Origin: Halocafeteria seosinensis
Taxonomy: Eukaryota > Sar > Bigyra > Bicosoecida
NCBI GenBank assembly: GCA_001687465.1
Contig: LVLI01000388.1
Location: forward strand, 45,365 to 109,364
Direction of reading: 5' to 3'
DNA: 64,000 nucleotides
Below the pieces are notes generated by a model. It ran no database searches, was not told the DNA's origin, and was given only the letters and a program-made list of their open reading frames with translations. The translations under genes and the position numbers were made by a program. Positions 11,230-22,162 of this stretch are shown here, piece by piece; within the stretch, counting starts at the first letter, position 1, and each line of letters begins with the position of its first letter.

Positions 11230-13562
11230 ATGGGGAGCGACAGCAGTGATGTCTCCTCCTCTCTTTTGTCTTCCTCTTCAGCCTCTTCGGGGTCTTCTTC
11301 GGAGGAAGACAAGGGAGGAAAAAGTCATCAAAGAGGGCATCGACCTCCCTCCAGAGCCGAAAAGGACTATAACGGAGGCGATTATTACACAGTTATAGCC
11401 GATTTGCGGAAGCCTTTAGGTCTCAAATGCGGGGTACGCTGCTTGCCACTTCACTCTCTGGTGTATCTCGTGTATTCACGGCCATAGTACGACGTTTGAC
11501 AGATGACGCCACGACCCCAATATGGACGCATGAAGGATAGACAGGTGCATATCAAAGAGATAGCGCGGTCATCACAGTTTTATGGGAGGATCAAAGAGGG
11601 TGACGTACTCGTCAAAGTCGCACAGAAACTAACGTCCCCTTCCAGGGAACGGAATAGCGGAAGACGAAGGCGACGGTCCTCTCAAACCGAACCAACGGTG
11701 TGGGTGATACAGACTCTGCAGGATGCGGTGAATGTGAGTGGCATGTAGTGGTAGTTCCTGGTTGATACTCCGCGTGAAGACTTATGTACTATGTGCAGGC
11801 GTTTCAAGAAGTATATGAGGCAAAAACTCGAAAGCATCCGTTTGCAGTATTATATTTGTTCCCGATGACCAACGATTCAAATCCTCGTTGTGAACCAATG
11901 CATTCCCAGGAATCTTCCGACAATTCCAGCACGAAGTTTAACGATGAATTCTACTGGGAGAATTCTCGTAGTACAGAGGCCCTTCACTGCTCCGTGAAGG
12001 AGCGAACCACTCTCACTCAGTTACAGATCTACAAGGAGAAGCTTCGCGCCGTAGCAGATTCATGGAAGCAATTAATCAGTACGAGCGAGGTGGTGGCGTC
12101 TTCGTCAGAAGGAAAGGGCGACCGAGGAAACTACCATGGATTTCCATGGACGTCTGCAAACGCGGCTTTAAAGAGAGAGATGTTAAACGAATATCAGCGA
12201 AGGAAGGCGATCCGATGCTATGGAGAAGCTCAAGCACTTTACGAGCGTGTCGAGGAGCAAGAGAATGAGGTGAATAAGCACATTGCTCAACAGGGAAAAT
12301 ACAGAAAGCATGGCTTCGCAGTCTCAAGGGAGGGTTTGTTGGACGTTATAACGCGAGACAAACTGCAGCAATTGGGTTTATCCGTGACCAAAGTGCAGCA
12401 AGATCTGACTCAGTTTTTGGACACCCTACAAAGTAATGATGGAATCGCGAACGGATCTACTCTAGAGAACGGAGAGATTAATTCAGATCACGCTAGGGGC
12501 GCCCACAAGGTAAATTCAACCTGGGAGCATTCTAAGTATCGAGGTGTTGGACATCGACATACGGAGACAGCTAAAAGGAGCAGGACTTCTAGTTACGACG
12601 AACGTATCAGCATGGCAGAACTTGAGGGATGGGCAGACGTAAGTCCAGAAGATAGTCAATTCGACAGCGAGAATGCAAGCGTCTTTTCTTCTGAGAATGA
12701 GGAACAACACGAGAAGACGAGCAAAGAGCTGACTGGCTCAAGAAAGAAAATGACTTTAAACTGCCGGGAATCACGCAAAGAAGCACATAAACTGCCTTCA
12801 GATATACCTTCGCAGACGGCATATTCTAAGGATGTTCAAACCGCGGTCACTCCAGAGCACCGACAATCCCTTAACCACTCAGGCTCCTCTCTACAGCGTA
12901 ACTCAGATCTGAAGTTGCGCCGTGGCTATAGAAACGGAATTTACACCCAGTTGAAGTCTACACCTCCACCGGCTTCTCGACTGCCCGATACGTGTCGTAA
13001 GCAGGACAAACCGCGGAAGGTCCCACAACCGGGACAAGGGTTAGAAGGCGAACGGAATACTTATATAGACGGTAATTCTAACGAAAGTGTGAACGATAAA
13101 CTGAAGAGGGTTGATGATGTCCCTGAAGCACAATTATGGCATCCCAAATCCGTGGCATCGTTTGGAGTAGCATCGGCCCAGAAGGCTTCAGCTGCAGCAG
13201 TTAGAGTAGCTCTGCACGGTGCATCCGTACTCAATTCCGATGCGGCTATGCAAGATACGATGGGTCGCGATTTTAGTTCGCTTGACATTGATAACAAGGA
13301 AAGGACAGTGTTGAAGGAGGAAGATAATTTGAGCAACGACGGAAGCACCTTTGTTCAGCAGCTATCACTTGAGGATTTGGCAGCTAGTCCCCACCTCGAG
13401 GTGAAAGACATCGCTCGAAAGGTCCGAGATCGCCTTCAACACTCTCCCACTGACAGGAAGTCTCGAGACACTGATATGGAAAAGAGTGATACCATGACTT
13501 CCACGAATACTTGTGGAACCGGAAAAACCCATCCGCGGATAGCTGCCATCTTTGGGTCGTAG
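11230..13562 (+). CDS. PDZ-like domain protein with long disordered tail
   Basis: Three exons, 11230-11433, 11503-11733 and 11799-13562, give 732 residues. After a Ser-rich start, residues about 48-165 look like a PDZ fold: YYTVIADLRKPLGLKCG (carboxylate-binding loop region), VHIKEIARSSQFYGRIKEGDVLVKV (the conserved strand-helix-GD turn), and WVIQTLQDAVNAFQEVYE before a final strand. PDZ domains bind C-terminal peptides and act as scaffolds. Helical segments follow (about 190-330, with charged coil character), then a long Ser/Arg/Glu-rich region without a known domain. The second intron phase is 0 and both joins restore the fold. The acceptor at 11501 was chosen because the earlier AG at 11488 leads to an in-frame stop. 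The last 16 codons lie in a duplicated segment (see repeat). Confidence 0.62.
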
Positions 13563-13679
13563 TCCTTCAAGTCAGCATCCCTTTGGAATTTTTCCCACAT
13601 TCAGCCCCCCGTTTCCAGTAACATGCTGGTGGAACCGGAAAAACCCATCTGCGGATAGCGGCCATCTTTGGGTCGTGGT
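13513..13679 (+). repeat. Direct repeat copying the PDZ gene 3' end
   Basis: About 51 bp at 13513-13563, covering the last codons and stop of the PDZ gene, recurs at 13629-13679 with four differences. Shared blocks include gtggaaccggaaaaacccat and gccatctttgggtcgt. The copies are offset by 116 bp and the sequence between them differs. The downstream copy no longer codes, because it lies in the tail-to-tail gap with the chitin synthase gene. Confidence 0.85.
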
Positions 13680-13730
13680 AATGCTAGTAATGTACAACGA
13701 TGCCGTATATTCCTCGTACTCATACTCTAT

Positions 13731-16700
13731 TTAAACGAACTCTTCCTCCATATGTTCGTCATGATTACTATCCCTGTAGGGGCGATCATTCAATCTCTGC
13801 GAGACCCTTCGCGCAACTCGTTCACCTTCTCGTAACAGTTCTGCGATTGACCAGTCGTCCTCGGATATGTAACTGTCCTCATCGGAAGGAGGGGCCGACT
13901 CGCTCCATCCATATCCCGGAAGAAACTTGTCTGGTTGTTCATCCTCTCCCATGCTCAACCTAACGTCACCAGGAACGTCATCTGTTTCAACGCCTATTTC
14001 AGCGACATTGCGGCTGTACGTTGCTGGGCCATTTTCTCCGGCGGATTTACCCGCCCTTAAGGCTCTTTCCTCGGCAGCAAGCTCATCCAATTCCTCAGGA
14101 CCAGCATAGCTGTCAGAATCATCTTCATCGCTCTCAAGCCAATTCGCATCCCAGTGCGACATTTCATGGGGTGCTTCCTGCTCGTCTTCAATACTCAATC
14201 TACTATCTGGTCTCGCTTCGTCAATTTCAAGCCGGGGAACAGCATCTCGTCTGTCGATATTCTTTCTCTTCGCTCTTATTAGCTTATGTCTCTCCCAAAG
14301 ACAACGCGTACGACACCACCAAGCAAAGTAATTTGTCCATACGGACTTAACTGTATGCTCTAAGCGATACAGCATCGCACCAATAAAACGCATTCCAAAA
14401 ATCAAAACGGTTAGACCGACAATGATCCAGGTGCCCCATTGGAAGACGTCATTCAGATTCACCATAGAAGCTACCATCCTGCAATGATTATCCAAGTGAG
14501 GAAGGGCAATATTAGAAGAAAGCAAGTACCTCCTCTTACCAGTTGGTGAGTAGCCAAAAGCTAAGGACCCGGGTGCGAAAGGCTGCGAATTCAGACGAGA
14601 CTGTCTCGTTCTCCTCTCGCAACTTCTTTTCCCGTCTGTAAAAGGATCGCGCAATAAATGAGATGTTACGAAAAGTCTCAACCAGACACTGCCATACTTA
14701 CTCCTTTATTTTACGTTCGACAGCCTCTTGCTGGGCGGCGACATACGCATCGTCGAGCATTTTCTGGGGGTCTTGAGGAGCTGAGTCCGTCCGTCCCCTT
14801 CTTGCCACACTGGACCTTTCATTCTCATTCTCACCCTCTTCGTTTCTATTGTCGCCTGTCGCAGGGTTATCATCAGCATAAAATTGTGCGTGCTGTAACT
14901 CCCGAATCCTCCCTTCCACCTCTTCTAAGATTTCGGACGCCCGTTTTCTCGGTTCACCTCCAACTTTAACGTCCATATTTCTCTTTATATCTCGTCGGGC
15001 TTGAAGCAGTAAGGCGTGCAAGTTTCCTTCTTGAAGCCGGTGGCTGATGTCGTTAAGATTGCAGAAGCTGTAGACTAGGAACAGATTGATATACGTTGGA
15101 AACATGAACGTATACTGCATGAAAGTGAAGGTCATTGCAAAAAAACTGCTGTTGACAACCGCAGCAACTATCAGCATACCAAGAGCTGAAGCCAAGCCCC
15201 ACACGAAAATTGGATTGAATGCCTCTTCTGCTGCTGACAGCAGGAAGAGTGCAAGCGCCACGTACATAAATGCACCATATATCAGAGAAGAGACAAGATA
15301 CACACGTTCAACGTCTTCCGCCCGAGAGGCAAGCGCAAATACAACCTGAAGGGCCAACGTTATCAGGTACACCAGGTGGAACCCAAATGTTATGATATCG
15401 GTTCCAAATCCTAATCCCGCTACGGCAGTCGTAAAGATGTAGAACATGGTCACGTACATCAGGGAAGGAGCAAACCATATGTAGAGAACATAGAACACGT
15501 GCATCAGCGATTGCACGCTCAATGCACATTTCCGGAAGAATGAGTGAGCGCTCCGCTGCCATAGAGCCTTCGCTCTCGAAAGGAAGTAAAAATAACCGAA
15601 AAAAGTACCACTGAGATAGCGGCGTCGAGATATAAGCAAGGGAACGAGTCCATTTGCTAGTTCTTGCTCCACGACCGCCCCTGCGGCATAATGAGTGGTC
15701 CAATTACTCTTGGACTTTGTAAGAACCTCGTAGGCTATGATACGGTCAACGGTAAGATATAAATTGGATAGGAAGGGTCCCAGCTTGTGCAGCCCCTCTT
15801 CCTCCACCTTAAAATATTGGTTCAGGGGCTCTCCTCTGATTGCCTCCCATCGGTATACTGTGAAACTGTTGCTAAATGGGACGACAAAGCCGGCAAACGA
15901 GTCAGCTTGTTTTTGCAATACATGTGACAACTTGTGTTCAAAAGTTTGGCTCGCTTCAGAGAAATTGTAAAGCCGCGCTGAGTAGGGACGAACTTCGCCC
16001 GCAGCTAGTCCAACCTGCGGATTGAGCTCCATGCTTTCGTACAGGTACCTAAACGCACCAGAAGTTGGGTATACACCTGGTGAGACTACAGTGATATACT
16101 TCGGCCTTATTTGACGAGCAAATCCACTAAATGACCACAAGTGCGAGTTTAGGACACCTCCAGTTTTTTCCTTAACCGAGACGATCATTTGGAGTGGTAG
16201 ATAATATTCGCGTTGCGTTATGTGACGAGCAATTTCGACCGTTCGCTCAAATATATGGCATGTTACTTCCATCCCCTTATGAATGCTCAATAGCATTTCA
16301 GGGTCCCAGATCTGTAGGTCGTGTCGCAGGTACTTGAGCACATCCTTGGGGATGCTGTTCCTTCCGTCAATTACTAGATTCACTACCGCTTGTTCCCATC
16401 GAACACCGGCCCGGTGTAATTCAGACAAATTCTCTGCTATACTCGCCAGCGTCCTGAAAGTAATATATCCGCAATGAAAAGCCGAAGCAATTGACATAAC
16501 CAACGGATGCGCTTACCTCTTCAAATGCTCCAGTGGTTCGTTATAATACGCCACACAGATAAAAAGCTCTATGTTCCGTCGCTGTCTCGTTATCCGCAGC
16601 AAAGTGCCTAAATTGCGGGGACGGCGGTTGATAGCCGGTGTATAGTCCAGTACTTTCATCTCTTCGATGTCTTGTTCATGACTTAACTCTGATGTACTAA

Positions 16701-19700
16701 ATTTCCGTCTGAGAAAGCTTGGTCCTCGGTTGTGCCTATATCTATGAGCTTCACTAGTGGCAGTTTCACCACTCTGCAAAGACTCGGTTTCCGTTTTGTT
16801 GTCTTCTGATTCATCATCTTCTTCCTTTCCGGGAGCTTGCAAGTTTGTATCAGCATTCCCTTCCTCGACAGGTGGTTCATGCGGAGCTCCTTGAAAGGCT
16901 TCGTCTTCGCGTGCGTTACGATCGACATTAGCTTTAGTCTCTCCATCGTCATTTGTTCCTTCCGCCTCCGGATATTCGTTTCTAACTTTTTTCTTTCGCC
17001 ATAGTGGCCTCATATCGGAATCCAACTTAAGCTTCCGATTGTCCCCTTTGTAGGAAAGCGGTAAGTTGGCCACCTCTTCTCCATGTTCACCCTGGTTATG
17101 CTTGTCTAGCTTCTCTGCCATACCTTCCGCAAGATCTTCTCCCTCATTGAGCCATTTTTCCAAGTCTGCCGAGTTACAGCTGCGTTCAGAAGACTCAGAG
17201 GCTCGTGATGAGTGTGGATACGCTTGCGGATCGGTACTATGTTGCCCTGAAGGGGCATGTTCGTGTGGGACACGACCATTTCGCTGAGTACCAATTTGTT
17301 CGTTGTTTGGTATTGCTGGTTTCCGAGATATTGCATCTGAATTGTGGACGGGAGTACCGGATGACCCTGGCTTATTCGTTTCAAGAATGCTCTTTCGATG
17401 CCCTGTAGTTTCTTCCCGTGTATCCTCGTCCCATCCAACGATTTTGGAAAAGCGCTTGCCGATTGCTTCCTGGTCATTGTCCGCACCCCCTTTCTGTTGA
17501 ATTAGTCCGTAACCGGTGTAGTTATCGTAATCATCAGGACCCCAGTTCCGTTCTTCTTCGAGGTCTTCGGCATTTACTTCTGACTCGATAGTGGAAGACT
17601 CCATATCATGTACCTGGCCTTGAATACGACCGAGATGACGTGCGTCCCTAACCTTCTTCTTCCGTTTCAGCAACTTCGTTATCTTGTGCCTATGCCAGCA
17701 ACACCGACAACAGCACCACCAGTGAAATGCGGAGTCCCATAAAGACTTTAGGGGGTCTTCAACCCTGAACCATAGAGCCCCTCCTAATCGGTACGCCATC
17801 TGGAACACAATCGCTCCAGTGATGAACCAGCCAAAGAGCGCGACAAGATCAAAACCCAGAACTAGCGCGGCAAATGCCCTGCAACAAAAGGCTTCCAACT
17901 GTATAAACCAAAACAGCATAAAAGCACTGTCACACATACCCATTACTAAATGCCCAGAGAGACACAAGCCGAGTCCTAAACGCAACAAATGTATTCTTGA
18001 GCTCTGCTTCTTCTTGGCGCATCTTCTCGCGTTTCCTGCACTCGAGTGTATGACCTGTTACTCGCACGAGGAGCGGCACATTGGCTAACACATACTCTTC
18101 AATTTGCCTCGCAAAACGCTCCTGTTCAACTCTCTCCACTTCCATATACATCTCATGGTGTACTGAACCCTGCTGGACTGCTGCGCCTACTTCTCCTTCG
18201 TATGCCTTCTTTTGCTTGTCGACATTCCGCACAACTTTTTCCAGATTCCGTATTCGTTTTAGTGTTTGATGATGAGCGGAGGCAAGCTCTTTGTCCCCGA
18301 GATCTTCTTTGTTAAACATGTTAACATCCGCACCTTTGTCCTGGATGTTATAGTGAGCTGCATCTCAAGTTTAGTAGTGTTAAGAAACAGATGGACACAG
18401 GCACAGAAATGTGGCCAGCGTACCTGCGGCGAGCTGCTGTCGGAGATTTCCCTCCCTGCAATAGCATCGTATAACGAAGGATGAAGGACTGTTGTAAGGC
18501 TCTAATGCACTAGCAATGTGTTCGAGTGCCTACTTTGTTCCCCATGACACATCGTGGAGATTCGTTAACGAATAGATTGTGAACATGTTCAGAAATGTCG
18601 GAAAAACGAACAAGTACTGTAAAACCAAATTGAGCGGGTGTACAAGCTGTAGCCAGCAGTTCTCAGCAGAAACACAACTAACCTGGAAGAAATTAGCTAA
18701 GATGGTTGGGAACCGGTTGAAGAGGAGTCCTGCGGCGAAGAAACTGCCAAACCCAACCAGAGATATAATTAGAATAGGGGTACTCAACCCCCGGCTAATG
18801 TGCCAAATGGACAGTCCAATGGAAATGAAAATAATAATCCCATAGAGAAGCGAGGATATGAGATAAATTCGCCGGACATCCGTTGGTTTAGAACCTAGAC
18901 CAAACAATATTTGCATCATGGTCAGAGCCAGGTAGATAGTGTAAAATCCCATGAGCAAACCAATCCGTGTTGATTCCGAAGACATTTGATCCACGGCTAT
19001 CCTGATAATGAGTACAAAACTCAAGAATAACAGCCCGACTCCAAGCCAATTGAAGATTAGAAGACTTATGTAGTAGAAAAACTGAAGGATCAAGAAGAAC
19101 CTCCGAGGAATTGAATGCCCGCTTCTAGAAAGCAGTTTCCAGAACTTGGAAACATAATAGATCAAGGAGAAAAATGAACCGTTTAGCCAACGTCGCCGTT
19201 GCTTCGTCAGCTCCAGGAGGGTCGTTGGGATGTCAGTAACAGCACCGGCTTCCTTGACAAACTTTAGCGTGTAATTGTATCCTTTCTTTGCCAGAATTTC
19301 AAAGGCCAAGATCCGGTCCTCTGCAACGACCACTGATAAAGTACCCACTATATATAGAAAGTGATGCGAACACAAATACTAACCTGCTAGATACATATTT
19401 GCAACGAATGGCCCCAAAGCGAGGGGGCTCTGCTCCTCAAGTCGAAAGTACTGAGAAAGTGGTTCTCCTTTGATAGCTTCCCACCGGTATGCCGAAAATG
19501 CACCGGGCAGTACCGACACATACCCGAACACGCTTTCCATTGGCTTTTCTAAAATGTGGCCGAGTTGATATTCAACGTTTTGAGCAGCTTGCAAGAGCTC
19601 TCCTAGGTCTGCCTTCTTTGCAAATATTTCCCCTGCAGCTCCTCCCACCTGAGGGTTCTCTTCAAATGCTCGATATAGGTAATACAACGAATCGCGAAAC

Positions 19701-21430
19701 GGCTCGGTGCCAACATCAAACAAGAAACAATATTTAGGCTGTATTTGGCGACAGAAGGCACTGAAGAACCAGAGATGCGAGTTCAATTTACCTCCGTTTG
19801 ACTCTTTCACAGCCAACAGTAACTGTAGGGGATGGTACTTGTCACCTTGCGAAGAAGATTTAGCAAGCTGTACGGTTTTCTCAAATATATGACACCTCGT
19901 CGAATGGCCTTTGTGCTCCGTCAGCAACAGCTCCTCGTCATACAAGAGCAGATCTGAAGCCAAATACTCTTTCATTGATTTACTCAGTTTGTGTCGTCCA
20001 TCTGCAACAAGGCAAACTAGGACAGATGTCCATTCTACTCCCATAGACTCCAGATAAGTTAGGTTAGGGGCAAGACCTCTCAGGGTATTTCGTAAGTCTT
20101 CCGCCTCTTCATTGAAAAGAGTAACGCAGATAACAATCTTGATTTCTCGGCCGAGACGAGTCGTTCTAATGGGAGTGTGCAAGTCAATCGGTCGAATGTT
20201 TATAGCCGGCGTGTAGTCAACAGTCCGAAATTCTTCACTAGCTTCCATGTAGCCGAACTCTTCAGTAGATAGCTCTTTTCTCAAGAAGCTGTGGCCCCGA
20301 ATCAGTGCGACGGGGAGTTCCTCCTCCTCCGACTCCTCCTCTGCTTCGTCTTCATTCGACTCCTTGTCGTGTTCGCTGTCAGTAGAAGAGTCCTTCCGAG
20401 CAGCGAGCGGTTGTTCTTCCTCTTGCTCGCTTTCGCTATCATGAGCTGCTAGTTCCAGGTTAACCGTCGAGTCACGATGTTCGGCAGGAACGTGATTATC
20501 TTCCACCAACGAGGGACCATTCAAGGCCGGTTCGCCTACCTCGCCACTACGCTCTTCATGGTATATTCCGTACAGCTGAGACGTCTTATCGTTTTCGGAA
20601 CCGATGTTCCTATCATTTGTGTGGGTGCTTTCTAAAGGAGCTTTCCCTGCCGTGCCTTGGTGAGTATGGGATTTATCCTCCCATTCCGTGGCGCGCTGGC
20701 TGCCGACTTTGTTGAGGGGCTCCATCGCTTTACATCGGAAAGACGAACCATGTGTACCCTCAGCTGCATCGTCACGCTGTTGCTGATTCCCCTTAGGAGC
20801 CGACGCTCCGCCGTCAGTTTCGTAACCCCTCTTAGGGCTCGAGGCGGTTGCAACGCTATTCCCATGGCTTTCAAGCCGGTTATCGGTAGTCAGTGGTCTT
20901 TTATATTCACTACTATGCTGGACGTCTGGGGACCGTGAGGAAGATGAAATGGAATCTGTCCGTATAACTCCATGGTCTGTCTTCCGGCGTCCCCCGACTT
21001 TTGGAGTGCTTCGAACAGCCTGAATGCCACCTCCGTTCAGTTCACCCACATCGCCTCGCCGCTGAGACGTTGTTGGAGAATGCACAGTGGTGCTCTCGTC
21101 ATTTTGTTGAGTCTTCGATGAAGCAGCCCTCGTTGGGTTTCGTTCGAGTTCTTCATAAGTCACCTGGGAGCTGCGCCCGCCAATCATGACCGACCCAAGG
21201 TCATCCTCGAGTACATCTGCATCTCCCTCTTCGTCATTGTCAGTCGCGTAACTGTCGTGGCTACCATCAATGTCCTCGGGAAAGGCATCATAATTGAGCT
21301 CTGCCTCCTCCTCTTCTTCGTCCGTCTGCCGCCGCCGCAAGTTCTCCCGTTCAGTACTCCGAGCAGGAGGAGCAGGTCCAGGAACCTCTTGCGCCCCTTT
21401 CTGCTGATCCTTAGATTGCTGTGTTCCCAT
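13731..21430 (-). CDS. Tandem double chitin synthase, 2391 residues
   Basis: Chitin synthase links GlcNAc from UDP-GlcNAc and extrudes the chain across the plasma membrane. Nine exons: 21430-19384, 19320-18683, 18616-18534, 18455-18424, 18357-17940, 17878-16517, 16453-14702, 14635-14540, 14478-13731. Unit 1: acidic N-terminus, YTPAINIRP, GT2 core from about 431 (VICVTLFNEE, VADGR, LFDVGTEP, GGAAGEI), EDR about 683, QRRRW about 722, membrane helices, SWGTK, coil, the family's FRTRLVSLW helix near 1060, further membrane segments, acidic linker. Unit 2 repeats all of this from about 1450 (SFLRRKFST, FICVAYYNEP about 1514) to the end. Exon 17878-16517 is one open frame running from the unit 1 tail into the unit 2 core, so this is one protein. 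Unit 1 keeps every catalytic motif. In unit 2, DVGT is SPGV, EDR is VDR, QRRRW is SRRRY and SWGTK is SHRLQ. It begins MGTQQSK, a possible myristoylation site. A 5' UTR intron may end just before the ATG. Confidence 0.9.
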
Positions 21431-22162
21431 TATTACCCTGAAAAAGAGACAGTAGAGCGAGGAAAGCAGTTCCCGGGTTTCCCGCTGTGACCAGGATAAT
21501 CGCTTCCTCAGACCCAAGTTTTTCCCTCAAGCAACAATCGGAATGATAACCGAAATGTTACTCAAGGGTTCCTCGATAATGTCACTCGCTGACAAACTAC
21601 CAAATTGGAGTGCATCTGAAGGTGCAGCAACCGATGTTGAACCGCGGTCGCATCTGCGACGTGGCACCTTTTTTGTTCCCTGTGGATCCCTCTAGCGACC
21701 TCCCCCCGGCTGGGCCCCAGCACAACGGCCCAGACGGGCAGGCCCGGCAGGAGTCTGGATCCTCCTGACTTAACGGACAAAAAGGACCTACAATTCTTCG
21801 CAGCTCCAATTGAAATCAGAAGGAAGAGCAACAAAAAATATACGTCTAAAGAAAAAGTCTTCTTTGTAAAAATTATGTAGTATAATCGTCGTTGTGGGAC
21901 CAAACTATCAAGGAATCCGCACACGAGAATTACAAACGGAAAGTGTAAAAAAGCTCGGCATCGTGAACACGGGACTGAAAAGCACCCGTTGTTAATTTGC
22001 TGTCCTCTGAGGGGGCCGCCGTGAACAATTCCAGTCTAGGATTGCGTTGCCTCCATGTTATCATAACGTGAAGAACTTCGGTTCTTAATCTTTTTTATTC
22101 CGATAGAGTGCGAGTTGTGCCACACAGTTGTGGCTGAGATATTTAACGACGCAGCGAAACTT
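21431..22162. other. Spacer with GC-rich and hairpin-rich block
   Basis: This 732-bp gap between two minus-strand genes holds the chitin synthase promoter. Positions 21621-21770 are clearly richer in GC and in self-complementary runs than their flanks, including a pair of ggatcc sites and blocks such as ggctgggccc. The flanks are AT-rich. A 120-codon minus-strand open frame here (21562-21924) has no protein-like features. A candidate RNA is listed separately. Confidence 0.4.
21621..21674 (+). ncRNA. Candidate small structured RNA with T-run end
   Basis: The + strand folds by eye into a three-stem shape: ggtgc (21621) pairs with gcacc (21664), closing a junction with hairpin CAAC-CGAT-GTTG and hairpin GTCGC-ATCT-GCGAC. 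Six T residues (21669-21674) follow at once, as in RNA polymerase III termination. It is too short and lacks the loops for a tRNA, and I do not recognise a family. It could equally be a chance fold or part of a mobile element. Confidence 0.25.

Noticed and set aside
13731-21430. Reading the chitin synthase locus as two separate genes
   Set aside because: No stop, start or splice break separates the units. The middle exon is open through both, and the full nine-exon model closes to a whole number of codons.
21621-21674. A tRNA on either strand
   Set aside because: The minus strand has a ggttcaa word like a B box, but stem lengths, loop sizes and total length do not fit a tRNA.
21562-21924. 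120-codon minus-strand open frame
   Set aside because: Composition follows the GC-rich hairpin block; no domain, no partner exons, and no ATG with support.
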